DNA from: Chloranthus sessilifolius
Taxonomy: Eukaryota > Streptophyta > Magnoliopsida > Chloranthales > Chloranthaceae
Direction: 5' to 3'
Length of the DNA: 64,000 nt
Assembly: GCA_021018995.1 (NCBI GenBank)
Contig: CM037593.1
Location: 37,275,810 to 37,339,809 of the forward strand
In this document: positions 1-10,373 of the stretch, in pieces
Numbering within the stretch: position 1 is the first letter of the stretch
How the letters are laid out: every line of letters starts with the position of its first letter
Translations under genes and position numbers: made by a program
Notes under the pieces: model-generated
Told to the model about the DNA's origin: nothing
Seen by the model: only the letters and a program-made list of their open reading frames with translations
The model's database searches: none

Positions 1-700
1 TCATAAGCCCACCATTGAAGTACACATATGCATCCATATGTGTTGTACGTCTTCAGGGCTTTATCCATCTCGACAGTCTTTCTATTCGTCGTTCCCTTCA
101 TTATATACTCAATCAAGTCTTTGTAGACGTGCAGACCCCACAGAGTTCGGTTAAAGTTCTCCACATCATCAATGAGGTCGATGTGGTCTTCCGAAAGCTA
201 ATGGTGGGACCCGAGGAAGAGAAATATGCACAGCACAAATACAAGGGACAACTTTACGAAGTCCTCATCACTTTTCGCTCTCCAAATTGCAGCATCTATA
301 TGAGACCGGAGAATTTTTCCAGGAGGCGTTCCATGAAAGTATTTGTATCGAATGGTTTATTTTTTCGATGGTTTAACGGATGGGATATACTTTTCTGGGC
401 CAATTACGGCAAGGCCCAGTATCAATGCAATGTCTATCTTCAGAATATAGACATCAGTCTTCCCAATTCGAAAGTGGTTTTTTTCAACCCAAAATGTCAA
501 CATCGCATCCACCACATCGGAAAGAAATCACACACCCTTAGGCATTTGAAATATTCCACCAAAAATTGAATCTCTCAGCAACTTCTTCCGAGCTGGGGTA
601 GCATTTTCGTAGAGATTCGAAATGGCATTGGGCGAACACTTGGCAACAGCTCGGTGTACAACCATCTTGACAGCCTTTTGAAATGAACTGTAATAAAAAA
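1..700 (-). pseudogene. Plant mobile domain (DUF1985-like) fragment
   Basis: Translation of the minus strand gives a near-continuous reading with a few stops. A segment beginning MVVHRAVAKCSPNAIS is followed by a 'KLLRDSIFGGIFQMPKG' motif, then 'LTFWVEKNHFRIGKTDVYI', then 'IALILGLAVIGPEKY', and after two stops 'DDVENFNRTLWGLHVYKDL'. This order (GFGGLL-like motif, short strand, 'DV..ILGLP..G', then an acidic 'NRYPWG'-like motif) is what I know from plant mobile-domain proteins of the DUF1985 and aminotransferase-like type, often carried by Mutator-like elements. Stops after KG V, after PSKK and after LGSHH show that it is dead. The 184-codon plus-strand reading frame over the same bases is a shadow. 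The protein runs off the left edge. Family assignment is from memory of the motif pattern; function is unknown. Confidence 0.5.
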
Positions 701-744
701 GAAATGACTGAGCCCCATACTAACAAGGATAGTTTAAATGTTGA

Positions 745-1010
745 ATGAAATGTAATATATAAAACCGATATCGATTACATATAGAGTCGATATCGATTAC
801 ATATGTAATCGATATCGACCCTATCTGTAATCGATATCGACTCTAGATGTAATCGATATCGAGTCTATATATAATCAATATCGACTCTAGATGTAATCGA
901 TATCGAGTCTAGATGTAATCGATATCGACTCCATAGTCGTCATCGATTACATATGAAATCGCCATCAACTATTTATACAGTCGGTATCGACTCAATATAA
1001 AGTCGCCATG
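745..1010. repeat. Palindromic TCGATATCGA tandem array A
   Basis: About ten units of roughly 22 bp are built on TAATCGATATCGACTCTAGA and its reverse complement. The core ATCGATATCGAT is its own reverse complement, so the array can fold on itself in many registers. Units near the right end decay to GTCGTCATCGA and GTCGCCAT. Similar arrays lie at 1756-1938, 2547-2705 and 11140-11760, always near Mutator-like ends, so I read it as the interior of a non-autonomous element. Confidence 0.85.
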
Positions 1011-1755
1011 ATCCCAAAATATTTATTTACATTGAAAATATTTAATTTACTAACTCAAAAGATTTCATGAACTCGCCATTGAATCAAAATGTTTCATTTA
1101 CTTTCAAAAATTTTCAATTACATTCATAATATTTCATTTACAATTAAAAATAAAAATAAAATCTTGCAACAACGTCCTAAGAAAGATTCTTCGATAAAAG
1201 CGGTCCTCCGCTTCTAACCAAAATTTAGGAAGATGGATGAAGAACAGGTGGTGGATGGGGTAGAGAGGCAGGTGGTTTCGTCTTAAGTTTCTTTTTTTTC
1301 TTTTATTCTTTTCTTTTCTTCCTTCTTCTTTTTCTTTTCTTCCTTCGCCAAAATTTTTATTACTTCATCGTACTCGTCCCACAGGAACTACAGAGGATCT
1401 GGTTCTGATGGTGGTTGTGGGTCCCCCCATACAGGCTCGAACTTGATTGGGTTATAGTAGGTTTTTTCTTCGTCGTCTGACATTGGAAAAAATATGGGCT
1501 GGTAGGGATGATAGGTTTGCTAAGGACGAACTAAACCTGTATTTAAAGCTCCTAGATGGTGGAATACGAATCGTTGTATTAAATTTTCTCATTCTTCCAA
1601 GCTTACTTGCCATAATGGTTTTACAAAAGGGTAGTTGGCAATAAATTGAACGTCGGCTGAGATAAATATAAAATCTCGTATGATTTATTATGGGTTATGG
1701 CATCGGGGGTAATAATTATAGGAAAATTAATTCATATGATGGGTATGAATTATAT
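1011..1755. other. Unassigned spacer with weak minus-strand coding-like patch
   Basis: Mostly AT-rich with TTTCATTTAC-like repeats (1020-1160). On the minus strand about 1500-1300 reads as an acidic then lysine-rich stretch (MSDDEEKTYYNPIKFEP, then a KEEKKKKKEEKK-type run) with one stop, preceded by a pyrimidine tract and CAG that could be an intron acceptor. It could be the N-terminal part of the mobile-domain pseudogene at 1-700. I see no other gene. Confidence 0.25.
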
Positions 1756-1938
1756 TCATAGAGAGTCGATATCGATTTTTTATAGAGTCGTCATCGACTA
1801 TTTAAATAGTCGATTACGACTATATATGTAATCGTTATCGACTCTACATGTAATCGATAGCGACTCAATATATAATCGGTAACAATTACATATAAGATCG
1901 ATATCGATTACATATAAGATCGATATCGATTACATATG
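1756..1938. repeat. Palindromic TCGATATCGA tandem array B
   Basis: Repeats of GAGTCGATATCGAT, GTAATCGTTATCGACTC and ATAAGATCGATATCGATTACAT, the same unit type as array A but more mixed. The last unit (ATAAGATCGATATCGATTAC) is repeated perfectly twice. Confidence 0.8.
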
Positions 1939-2228
1939 GGAAAACCTTAAAAAATTATGTCAAAATGTGCACCAAAGAGAGGAGAAAAAAAAAATCTAAA
2001 GCAATGGAAGGTAATTTTAATTCCAACTTATAGATTTTGTAGCTTGAAGATTGTAGATCTGAACGCTAGCGTCTACGAAGCGACAACGACTCTCTACCGA
2101 CTTCGAACGAAAAAGTAAAAAGTAAAAAAGGTAAACAGTAAATGATTTGAAAAAAGGACGGCTATTTATTACATTGGGGGTAGTTTGAGCATTTCCTAAA
2201 GGCGTGCATCGGCTCGGCGTGCAACGGG

Positions 2229-2306
2229 TTTGTTTGGGTAAAAGTGAAACTACAGGGCTTCTGACGTAAAAGGCGTATCTGACAGGGCCGGTCAGGTAAA
2301 TTTCCC
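2229..2306 (+). mobile_element. Mutator-like element, right-hand terminal repeat (copy 1)
   Basis: About 78 bp from TTTGGGTAAAAGTGAAACTA to GTCAGGTAAATTTCCC matches the right end of the complete element at 10822-12085 with roughly ten differences. No partner left end (GGGAAATTTAC...) is visible upstream in the window. The element is therefore truncated, or its left end is decayed or outside. Confidence 0.65.
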
Positions 2307-2500
2307 TTCTTTTTTCCACTTTTGTGTTTATTTGATGGGACACTTCTTTTGACATTGCTAGTGAATTAAATGCTTTTGGCTTTATGTGGACGAAGATGTA
2401 CCATCATTGGTGTTATGGGTTTATTTGATGGGACGCTTCTTTTTTCCACTTTTGTGTTTATTTGATGGGACACTTCTTTTTTTCCACTTTTGTGTGTGTG
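2307..2500. repeat. Direct repeats after terminal repeat copy 1
   Basis: A segment of about 45 bp containing TTTTTTCCACTTTTGTG and TTTATTTGATGGGACACTTC occurs at 2307, again near 2436, and a third time in part near 2473. The copies differ at only a few bases. They sit directly outside a Mutator-like terminus. Confidence 0.7.
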
Positions 2501-2546
2501 GGTCGGTGTAGATGTCTCAAATAGGGGAGGTTTTTTTTTAGTAATT

Positions 2547-2705
2547 AAAGAGTGATATCAACTCATTAAACAATCAAAATCGATTATTTAATGAGTTGAC
2601 ATCGATTAACTACACACTCGATATTGCCTGTTTAAATATTCGATATCGCCTATTTAAAGATTCGATATCGACTTTTTAATAAGTCGATATTGACTCTTTA
2701 GACAT
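2547..2705. repeat. Palindromic repeat array C
   Basis: Repeated ATTCGATATCGCC/TATTTAAAGATTCGATATCGAC units, plus an imperfect inverted pair (ACTCATTAAACAATC / GATTATTTAATGAGTT). It has the same design as arrays A and B and is presumably interior to the element that ends at 3103. Confidence 0.7.
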
Positions 2706-2745
2706 GCAATTTTTTTATTTTATTTTTAAAGAGGCGATATTGCCT

Positions 2746-2915
2746 TTTTTTGTGTCAATCTTTGACACTATCGATCTTTATATTATGGTCTTCAAATCAA
2801 ACGACATAGATGTTGTTTCACATCGCGTAAATTTTTGTGTCAATCTTTGACACCATCGATCTTTAAATTATGACCTTTAAAACAGTCGGCATAGATGCAG
2901 CTTTACATCGTGTAA
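2746..2915. repeat. 85-bp tandem duplication
   Basis: TGTGTCAATCTTTGACAC begins at 2751 and again at 2836. The two 85-bp units run through ATCGATCTTTAxATTATG to CACATCG/TACATCG CGTAAA with about a dozen differences, so the duplication is old. Confidence 0.8.
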
Positions 2916-3023
2916 ATATAAAAAAGTAAAAATTTTAAAATTTAAATTATGTAGAACGATAAAAATGTAAGAAGGGGTATTTGAGACTTTTTCTGCTAGC
3001 TGAAACTGGCTCGGCTTGGAATT

Positions 3024-3103
3024 GGTCGGTTTGGTGAAAGGTGAAAATATAGGGTCTCTGACGGAAAAGGTGTATCTGATAGGGTCGATCAAGTAAATTT
3101 CCC
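3024..3103 (+). mobile_element. Mutator-like element, right-hand terminal repeat (copy 2)
   Basis: GGTCGGTTTGGTGAAAGGTG... to AAGTAAATTTCCC aligns with the right end at 12008-12085 and with copy 1 at 2229-2306. Together with array C and the 85-bp repeats it marks the right part of a second family member whose left end I cannot find. Confidence 0.65.
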
Positions 3104-3141
3104 TAACACTTTACTTTTCTGTGTATTAACATTAGCTTTCA

Positions 3142-3153
3142 TGGTATCAAAGC
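3142..3153 (+). other. Stray tRNA-iMet-type primer binding site
   Basis: TGGTATCAAAGC matches the usual Copia primer site (complement of the initiator methionine tRNA 3' end) with one change. No plus-strand Copia body follows before the minus-strand Copia at 3350. It is either the stub of another Copia 5' leader or a chance match. Nothing else is recognisable in 3104-3349. Confidence 0.35.
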
Positions 3154-3349
3154 TTGGAGTTTCATCTCCAGCTCAGACGAGCTCCCCTCGATCCAAACCT
3201 TAGCTTTCAATTACTACCTAGTCAATTTGAGAGAACCTCAACAAACGTATCTATAGTGAGAAATCGAAGAGCGATAGAGGTGGCTAGGCTTATGGAGAAT
3301 TACCTTTATGAATAGCAGGAAGTGCAAAAAAGGAAGAAAGGGTACAGCC

Positions 3350-3819
3350 TGATGGAATCTATATGGATCTACTGATCCAACCATCTAAATATATGCCCTA
3401 GGATCTAGGCACATGATCAATCAAAAATAATAACTCAACAATCCATAAATTAAAAATATGTGCGCACCTTGAATGTGAGCCATTAATGGTAGATTGTCGA
3501 TCTTCTCGCTTTCAATATCTCCTAGCACAATGGGAATGCTTTTGCTAATAGGGATGATTGAATTGTGTCAAGCGATCATTGGGACCAAGCACCCCTTATA
3601 TTTATAACCAAAGAGTCATTTCTCATTAAGGACTTGAATTACTAATTATATTGTGATTGGGAATCACAATCATACCTCAACTAAGAGACTTACCTATTAG
3701 TTATTTATTCTCTTCAAACTCACCGAATTAGCAACTACACATCTCAAGATTGATCTTACACCATTCACTGGTCAACAGGTTGACCATAGTGACGGCCACC
3801 AAAATAGAAACTTCTAACA
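3350..3819 (-). repeat. Copia-1 3' LTR (left copy)
   Basis: 470 bp, starting TGATGGAATC and ending CTTCTAACA on the plus strand. It aligns with 9928-10368 along its length (for example ATATATGCCYTAGGATCTAG). Because the element reads leftward this is the 3' LTR. It adjoins the polypurine tract. Confidence 0.92.
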
Positions 3820-3834
3820 GTCTCCCACTTGGCC
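3820..3834 (-). other. Copia-1 polypurine tract
   Basis: On the minus strand AAGTGGGAGACTG runs straight into the LTR start TGTTAGAAG, the usual Copia polypurine tract arrangement that primes plus-strand DNA synthesis. Confidence 0.8.
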
Positions 3835-4524
3835 AAACTATGTCAATAAATTTTGATTACTAAATGTTAGCTAATTTTCTTTGAATGGTAAGTCCTAATC
3901 AATCTCAATCAAAGTCTTTATAATCAATCCGGTCCAGTGAGAATTTCAATACAGATTCAATGTAGTCAATATATCATGTCATTAATACATGACCGTTCAT
4001 TAGTTATCATATTGGAATTCATCATCGACATGTATTCCAACTAGTATGATTTCACATAGATTGCAAGTTTACAAACTGAATGGTAATTACATGTAAACTC
4101 AATCTATTAGCAGTCCTACTTTATTGCCATCTACTGGCACCATATATTTCAAATTTTTATTTGCATAAAAATGAAAAAATAAATAAATAATCCTTATTTC
4201 TGAATCAATTAAACAAATATAGTCACTCTCATATATCCCCTCTCAAAGGCTATCAAAATTTTCCTTTAATCTCATGCGTGCAACATGCTCCGAAAAGAGC
4301 CTGGGAGGTAAGCCTTTAGTGAGAGGGTCAGCCAACATGAGTGTCATACTGATCTTTTCAACAGATATAATTTGATTCTGAACTTTTTCCCTTACAACAA
4401 GATATTTAATATCAATATATTTGAAACCTCTACTAGTCTTATTGTTATTGAAGATAGCTATCGCAGCGGAATTGTTATATAAGATTCTTAGTGGCCTTGA
4501 AATACTATCAATAACTCGAAGCCC

Positions 4525-5052
4525 TTAGATAAAAATTTTTAACCATATCGCCTCACATGTAACAAATTCTGCTTCCATAATAGACGAAGTAGTCAACGTT
4601 GGTTTAACGCTCTTCCAAGATACAGGTCTACCTGCAAGCATAAATATATAACCCGATGTGGACCTACTGGTGTCTTGACACCGAGCATAGTCGGCATCTG
4701 AATAATCAATAACTTCAAGGTTATTCGACATTTTATACATGAGCATGTGCCCTTTAGTCCCTTGTAAATAGCGAAAAACCTTCTTGATTGTTTTCCAATG
4801 ATCCAAACCAGGATTACATTGATACCTACCAAGCATGCCAACCATATACGCTATATCTGGACGAGTACAGACTTGTACATACATGAGACTCCCAACAAGT
4901 GATGCATAGGAAATTGTCTTTATCTGCTTTCTCTCCAAATCGATTTTGGGACTCTGAAGTATACTAAATTTATCACCCTTAATGACAGGGGCAACAGTAG
5001 CGGAACAATTATGCATATTGAACCTTTTGAGAACTTTATCAATATAAGCTCT
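4525..5052 (-). pseudogene. Copia-1 RNase H
   Basis: The C-terminal part of Copia pol. The reading contains 'SYASLVGSLMYVQVCTRPDI', 'YLQGTKGHML', 'DYSDADYARCQDTSRSTSGY', 'GRPVSWKSVKP' and 'TTSSIMEAEFVTCEA', the standard series of the Copia RNase H region with the acidic DADY, E and A positions present. A stop separates it from the reverse transcriptase (LGLS*RAY near 5053). The C-terminal 'HVKTRHIDIRYHFIR'-type tail usual for Copia is missing: after AIWLKIFI the frame stops. In an intact element it would degrade the RNA strand of the RNA/DNA hybrid. Confidence 0.9.
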
Positions 5053-5720
5053 TTAAGACAATCCCAATATGTCACGAGCTCTATCTCGATGAATCTCAAT
5101 TTCTATCACGTAGGAAGCTTCACCAATATCTTTCATATCAAAACTCTTTGATAAAAAGTTCTTTGTCTCATGTAACATGCTCAAATTACTACTCGCAAGT
5201 AATATATCATCAACATACAAAACAAGGATGATAAACTTGCTCCCACTGATTTTAAGATATATGAATTGATCCACAGTATTTTTTTTAAAACCAAAATTTG
5301 AAATGAATCCGTGAAATTTTAAGTACCATTGTCGAGATGTCTGCTTTAAATCATATATAGACCTTTTGAGTCTACAAACTAAATGACTCTCCCCCTCAAC
5401 CTGAAAATCTTCAGGTTGTGTCATAAAGACATCTTCATGCAAGTCACCATTCAAAAAAGCAATTTTAACATCCATTTGATGCAATTCTAAGTCAAAATTA
5501 GCTACTAATGTCATGACTATCCGAAATGATTCCTTTCTAGAGACAGGAGAAAGTGTCTCTTTATAGTCTATTCCCTCTTTTTGAGTGAAACCTTTAATGA
5601 CTAACCTGACCTTGTATCTTTCTATATTACCTTTGGAGTCTTGCTTGATTTTATATACCCATTTACCGCCTACAAGCTTAACTCCTTCAGGTAACTCTCA
5701 AAGATCCCAGACCAAGTTAT
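5053..5720 (-). pseudogene. Copia-1 reverse transcriptase
   Basis: Contains the usual Copia blocks. 'DLELHQMDVKIAFLNGDL' carries the first catalytic aspartate (D of MDVK). 'YDLKQTSRQWYLKF' follows, and 'ILVLYVDDILLAS' carries the YVDD catalytic pair. Upstream (to about 5720) a stop- and frameshift-broken reading still shows the KG(F)TQKEGIDYKET-type block. The catalytic residues survive, but the N-terminal third is not in one open frame. It would copy element RNA to DNA within cytoplasmic particles. Downstream it runs into RNase H across a single stop. Confidence 0.92.
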
Positions 5721-6039
5721 GTTTTATTGATTCAAACTCATCTTTCATGGCTTCGAGCCATTGAGTGAATTTGTCACTCTTCATAGCTTGGTTAAAGGAA
5801 ACAGGATCTGATTCATTTTCAAAATCATACTCACTCTCATTGAGATAAACAATAGTCATCAGAAATGGCTAACTTCTTCGCTCTCTCTGATCTATGCAAT
5901 GGTTAATCATTGGCAGTCGCCATAGGAGCAAGATCCTTCTCAATGTGGGGTGTTTCAATAGGTATAGCTGCAGGTATATCAACACTATCTTGAATGGCAG
6001 ATGTTGGTACCACCTTTTCTTGGATAAAAGGGATAGAAA

Positions 6040-6990
6040 TTATAACCCGATTCTCCTCAAAAGTAATTTTCTTAGGCTCAGCACTCCTACTGTTCTCACG
6101 ATCCTCAAAGAATTTTGCATATCTAGTCTCAAAAATCCGAGTACTATGAGTGGGGTAATAAAATCTGTAGCCTTTGACCTATCAGAATAACCAATGAAAT
6201 GACAATTTATAATTTTAGGATCCAATTTTTCTAATTGTGGGTTGTACACCTTTGCTTCAACCAAACAGCCCCAAATGTATAAATATCCTAGAGTCGATTT
6301 TCTTTCTACCCATAGCTCATAAGGAGTTTTGAGAACAGCCTTACTAGGAACCCGATTCAGGATATACATCGCTGTTTTCAAGGCTTCTCCCTATAAGAAC
6401 ATAGGCAACTTAGAATTACACAATATGCTTCTCACCATATCCATAAGAGTACGATTTCGTCGCTCAGCTACACCGTTCTGTTCAGGTGTTCCCGGCATAG
6501 TGTATTGAATAATAATGTCATGCTCTTATAGATACAGGGCGAATGGTCCTAAATTGTGACCTATTTAAGAGTATTTACCATAGTACTCTCCGCCTCTATC
6601 AGATCTCATAATTTTATTCTTCGAATTGAGTTGTAACTCAACTTTAGCTTTATAGATTTTAAACATATCCAGGGCCTCAGATTTCTCATGGATGAGAAAT
6701 ATATAACCAAAACGAGAATAATCATCAGTGAAAGTAGTAAAATACTTTTGACCACCAATAGCAGGAGTTGGAAACGGTCCACAAATATCAGTGTGGACTA
6801 TTTTTAGCAAACTCGTGCTCCTGATAGCCCCTTTCTTAGTAGTCTTTGTGAGTTTTCCTTTAACGTAATCAATACAAGTATTGAAATCAGAGAAATCTAG
6901 TACATCGATTTTTTCGTCTTTAATTAACCTCTCCATTCTATCCTTAGATATATGGCCTAAACATTTATGTCATAAAATGGAGTAGTTGAT
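6040..6990 (-). pseudogene. Copia-1 integrase
   Basis: Two open pieces (about 6936-6565 and 6381-6040) with stop-containing sequence between. The residues of the DDE triad are still visible: 'VHTDICGPF' (first D), 'RSDRGGEYYG' (second D) and, in the gap, 'GTPEQNGVAERRNRTL' (E). 'TAMYILNRVPSKAVLKTPYEL' and 'HFIGYSDRSKAT' mark the C-terminal part. In the family it inserts the cDNA into the genome. Stops near 6564 and between the two pieces break it. Confidence 0.92.
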
Positions 6991-7440
6991 TGCTCATTTC
7001 CGTTTCTTACTAATTTTATCATCCACATGTATAGAAACTAAAGATTTGGCGTATGATGAATCTAAGTTTAATTGAAAAAGATTGCCCACTAATGAGCCAC
7101 CACCTACAATATCGAAATCAAATAATAGAGTAAAAATATTATGTCCAAATTTAAATTCAAAACCTAATGAATCCAATTTAGAAATTGAGATAAGATTTCT
7201 AGTGATACTTGAAACATAAATAGTATCAACTAAATCCAAAATGAAACTACTATCTAAAATAAGACAGAGAGTCTCAATGGCCTCCACGTATGCTTCTACT
7301 CTATTTTCGAGTTTGATGGTTCGTTCGCCTTTACTTAACTTCCTGCTGGATCGAAATTCCTGCATTGAATTACTTATGTGAATAATTGCACCAGAATCTA
7401 TCCACCAAATATTGCGTGGAGCATCAAAATAAAGTAATTC
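6991..7440 (-). pseudogene. Copia-1 protease end and GAG-pre-integrase domain
   Basis: The reading starts with 'WWIDSGAIIHISN' near 7410-7375, the aspartic-protease active site (D-S-G-A) of Copia. It continues through 'SSFILDLVDTIYVSSITRNLISISKLD' and 'NLFQLNLD', the typical spacer up to the integrase zinc-binding region. The HHCC zinc finger is degraded: the region around 7000-6940 has a stop. Confidence 0.85.
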
Positions 7441-7499
7441 AAAACATATTAAGACTAGGTCAATACCTTTCTTAACTAGTCAATCTCTATATTTCTGAT

Positions 7500-8363
7500 A
7501 ATTCTTCTTGATGTTCCCTTTCTTCTTACAGAAGTGGCACTTGATGCCAGAAGTAAATCCGGTAGATTCTCCTTATTTGGTTTTCGATAGAGAAACTTTC
7601 ACATTCTTTCTTTTATATCATTCATTCTTTTTCTTAAATTTCCTTTCAATGGTCCAAGAGCGACGTAATGAGCACTTTCAAAATTTTCAGTCCGAAGTCT
7701 TTCCTCTTCTTAGACACAATGAGCGATTAGCTCGCTCATCTTCCATTTCTGATTTTGCTTGTTGTAATTAATCTTGAACGTGCCAAATTGTACAGGAAGA
7801 GAAGTCATAATGAAATAAACAAGATAATCCTCAGAAAAACCCATGTCCATTTCTTTCAATTGAGTCGTTATGCTACTCATTCTCATTATGTGTTCCCATA
7901 CGCTACTATGACCATCATATTTTATGGTTCTCATTTTAACAATAAAACTACTAACAAGTGCCTTAGAAGTCTCCTTAAATTATTCTTGAATGGTTTGCAT
8001 ATATTCCTTTGCATTGTGCAAGTCAGGAATATCTCCTCGGATCACATCAGTAATAAAACTCTTTATAATCATGAGACTCATACGATTTGATCTATCCTAT
8101 TTTTTTAAATCCGTATTGTTCACTGCCATATTCTCAGCTGAGGCATCAACGGTGAGCACCTTGGGTTTATCAGATCGTATAACATAGTCAAGATCCATGC
8201 AACCTAAAACAATTTGGACTTGTTCCTTCCATTTGCCATAGTTTGAGCCACTCAGAAGTTCAATTCCACCAATCATATTAGTAATAGAAGACGGGTTCAA
8301 TGTTACATAATAATTAAGGGCTTTATTATGTCCACATACAACTATAGCAACGATCCATTCCAC
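7500..8363 (-). pseudogene. Copia-1 gag
   Basis: The N-terminal piece (8363-8097) contains 'LLSGSNYGKWKEQVQIVLGCMDLDY', a classic Copia gag start. The middle piece (7934-7710) contains 'SVWEHIMRMSSITTQLKEMDM' and 'ITSLPVQFGTFKINYNKQ'-like blocks (UBN2-type gag). The nucleocapsid knuckle near 7545-7500 reads CHFCKKKGNIKKNYQKY: the first two cysteines are present, but the histidine and last cysteine of CCHC are replaced (N and Y). Gag forms the particle that holds element RNA. It is frame-broken around 8096-7935 and 7709-7600. Confidence 0.85.
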
Positions 8364-9910
8364 AAGGATATATTTAAAGTGATTTATTTATGGTAAGGAA
8401 TATAATAAAGAAATAAATAAATCAATGTGATTTTATTGAGTGACAATATGTATCATTATGACCCTCCGTTGGATTGAATCATAACACACTAGTCGCTTCC
8501 TCAATCGAAATTATTTATTGTGGTACTAATTGTATCGTTGTGACCCTCCGTTGGATCGAGTCACAATAAGCTAGCAGTACCGACACACAAAATAATAAAT
8601 AGTAAAACACAACCATCACACATTATTAAGTGATTCATCACCGTTGGACAGAAGATCCTAAAGTTATGATGTCAACGTTCACTACACATTTTCATTAAAT
8701 TTGTAACACTGTCTTTTACAAAAATAAATCTCACTTTGAAAACCATAACACTAGGAAAGATTATCACCGTTGGGCTGAAGAATCCTTCCAAGTCATATTC
8801 TCAATTTCGATTTGATAATATTTTAGATGGTTACAAAAGAGATTAAGCAATAATAAAAAAAATAAGCCACTTAAGATATGCAAGTAGCCAAATCTAGCTC
8901 ATGTTGTGGGTAAGTGTCAAAAATTAATAATAATCATGAGTAACATTACGTTCAGCCTTGGTGCTGGAGCACAACTTTCAATACCCGATCCTAATTAAAG
9001 GCACCTAAAAATATAACAATTATTCGAAAAAATTCTCAAAAGGACATCAAGTCATGTCAAACGTCACAACAGAAAGCTATTTTTTAAAATTAGATTTCAA
9101 AAACATATCCAAAATGCCCGAAAAAGTTAAAATTCATATATAATTTTCAAAAATCGGACCTATAAATAACCCAAAAATAGCCCGAAAAGAATAAAGAATA
9201 ATATGGGCCACAATTGGGCCTTAAGGATAGCCGAGTCAGGTGTAACGAGCTGAATCCGGTCATGAATCATGGGCCAAAAATAGACTGGACCGGACCATGG
9301 GTTAGACCGGGTCATGACTCGAGTCTGATTATTGACTGGGTCAGGTGACAGACCGAGTCGGGTCTTAAGCTTATATGGGAAGCACCAACTTTGGTGCTCC
9401 CTTTACACATGCAATAAAAGCAATAAAAGTCTACATGGGAAGCAGTGGCTGAATAGGCTACGACTATTGTAATCGTCTTCTTCAAAACTTGAAGAAAAAG
9501 AGACCTTAGGTCTCTTTTATTTGCAGCCACAATTAAAGGAATGCTATAAATAATCTTTTTTTCCTTTGAAAAAAAAACACAACCATCAAATAGGTCTCCG
9601 TGGTTAACTATACTTCCTATTGTTCTTGGTTTCATGTTATTGGCTCTCCTATGGAGATTTGACTAGTCATGTACCCTTCATCTTGAGTTTTGCATTACAG
9701 ACCAAGACCCAAAATTATTGGGGACGACTCCTCTTAGCAAAATAGAAGACGACAACATCTTATAACTTGATCGGAAATATTCAATGTCATCCGTCTAGTA
9801 GATTGTGAGTCGTTGAGATCAATGGCCTTGAATATAAAAAAATAAAATAATAAAGGTACACAACATGTGAATACTTAACTTGAAATTTTTAACTAATCAT
9901 ACGAAAAAAT
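8364..9910 (-). other. Copia-1 5' leader, no gene seen
   Basis: About 1.5 kb lies between the primer site and gag. It holds scattered short repeats: GACCCTCCGTTGGAT at 8460 and 8541, and ATCACCGTTGG..GAAGA at 8637 and 8763. Near 9220-9365 there is a GGGTCA/GACCGGGTC-rich patch. Possible reading frames (for example 9312-9635 minus) have no recognisable domain, and I do not call them genes. A long structured leader is common in plant Copia elements. Confidence 0.6.
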
Positions 9911-9927
9911 TAGGCTTTGATATCAAT
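9911..9927 (-). other. Copia-1 primer binding site (tRNA-iMet type)
   Basis: On the minus strand, directly after the 5' LTR end (...CCATCA-like TCTATCA), the sequence reads ATTGATATCAAAGCCTAA. It resembles TGGTATCAGAGC, complementary to initiator tRNA, with three changes. Confidence 0.7.
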
Positions 9928-10368
9928 TGATAGAATTTATATGGATCTATTGATCCGATCATCTAAATATATGCCTTAGGATCTAGGCGCATGATCAATC
10001 AAAAATAATAAATCAACAATCCATAAATTAAAAATATGTGCCCACCTTGAATGTGAGCCATTAATGGTGGGTTGTCGATTTTCTCGCTTTCAATATCTCC
10101 TAGCACAATGGGGATGCTTTTGCTAGTAGAGAAGATTGAATTGTGTCGAGCGATCACTGGGACCAAGCACTCCTTATATTTATAACCAAATAGTCCTTTC
10201 CTTTTAAGAACTTAAATTGAACTCCTCAATTAAAAGACTTATCTATTATTTGTTTATTCTATTCAAACTCACCGAATTAGTAATTACACATTTCAAGATT
10301 GATCTTATATCATTCACGGGTCAATAGATTGACCGTAATGAGAGCAATCAAAATAGAAACTTCTAACA
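9928..10368 (-). repeat. Copia-1 5' LTR (right copy)
   Basis: 441 bp, TGATAGAATT...TTCTAACA on the plus strand, partner of 3350-3819. It lacks a short stretch around the left copy's TTGTGATTGGGAATCACAATC. As the 5' LTR of a leftward element it would hold the promoter. Confidence 0.92.
10177..10184 (-). promoter_or_regulatory. Copia-1 5' LTR TATA box
   Basis: TATAAATA on the minus strand, within GGTTATAAATATAAGGAG. It is conserved at the matching place in the other LTR (about 3597-3604). It is placed about 190 bp from the LTR start in element orientation, as expected for U3. Confidence 0.55.
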
Positions 10369-10373
10369 CAACC

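Larger units (their letters stand above)
3350..10368 (-). mobile_element. Ty1/Copia LTR retrotransposon, decayed (Copia-1)
   Basis: A 7.0-kb element read on the minus strand. LTRs at 3350-3819 and 9928-10368 both have TG...CA termini (TGTTAGAAGT...CCATCA in element orientation). The flanks are CAGCC on the left and CAACC on the right, a 5-bp target duplication with one difference. A primer site lies inside the right LTR and a polypurine tract inside the left LTR. Coding order gag - protease - integrase - reverse transcriptase - RNase H is that of Copia (Pseudoviridae-type). All genes carry stops or frameshifts, so the copy cannot move on its own. LTR divergence is substantial: several indels, including a roughly 30-bp segment in the left LTR that is missing from the right one. 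Confidence 0.95.

Noticed and set aside
15-569. A 184-codon plus-strand reading frame that looks like a gene
   Set aside because: It resembles no family I know, and the minus strand over the same bases reads as a mobile-domain protein. I treat the plus frame as a shadow.
745-1010. Regular 22-bp repeats that could suggest a CRISPR-like array
   Set aside because: There are no unique spacers, units are themselves palindromic and contiguous, and the DNA is plant nuclear.
9312-9635. A 107-codon minus-strand frame in the Copia-1 leader
   Set aside because: No domain, and it lies in the noncoding leader between primer site and gag.
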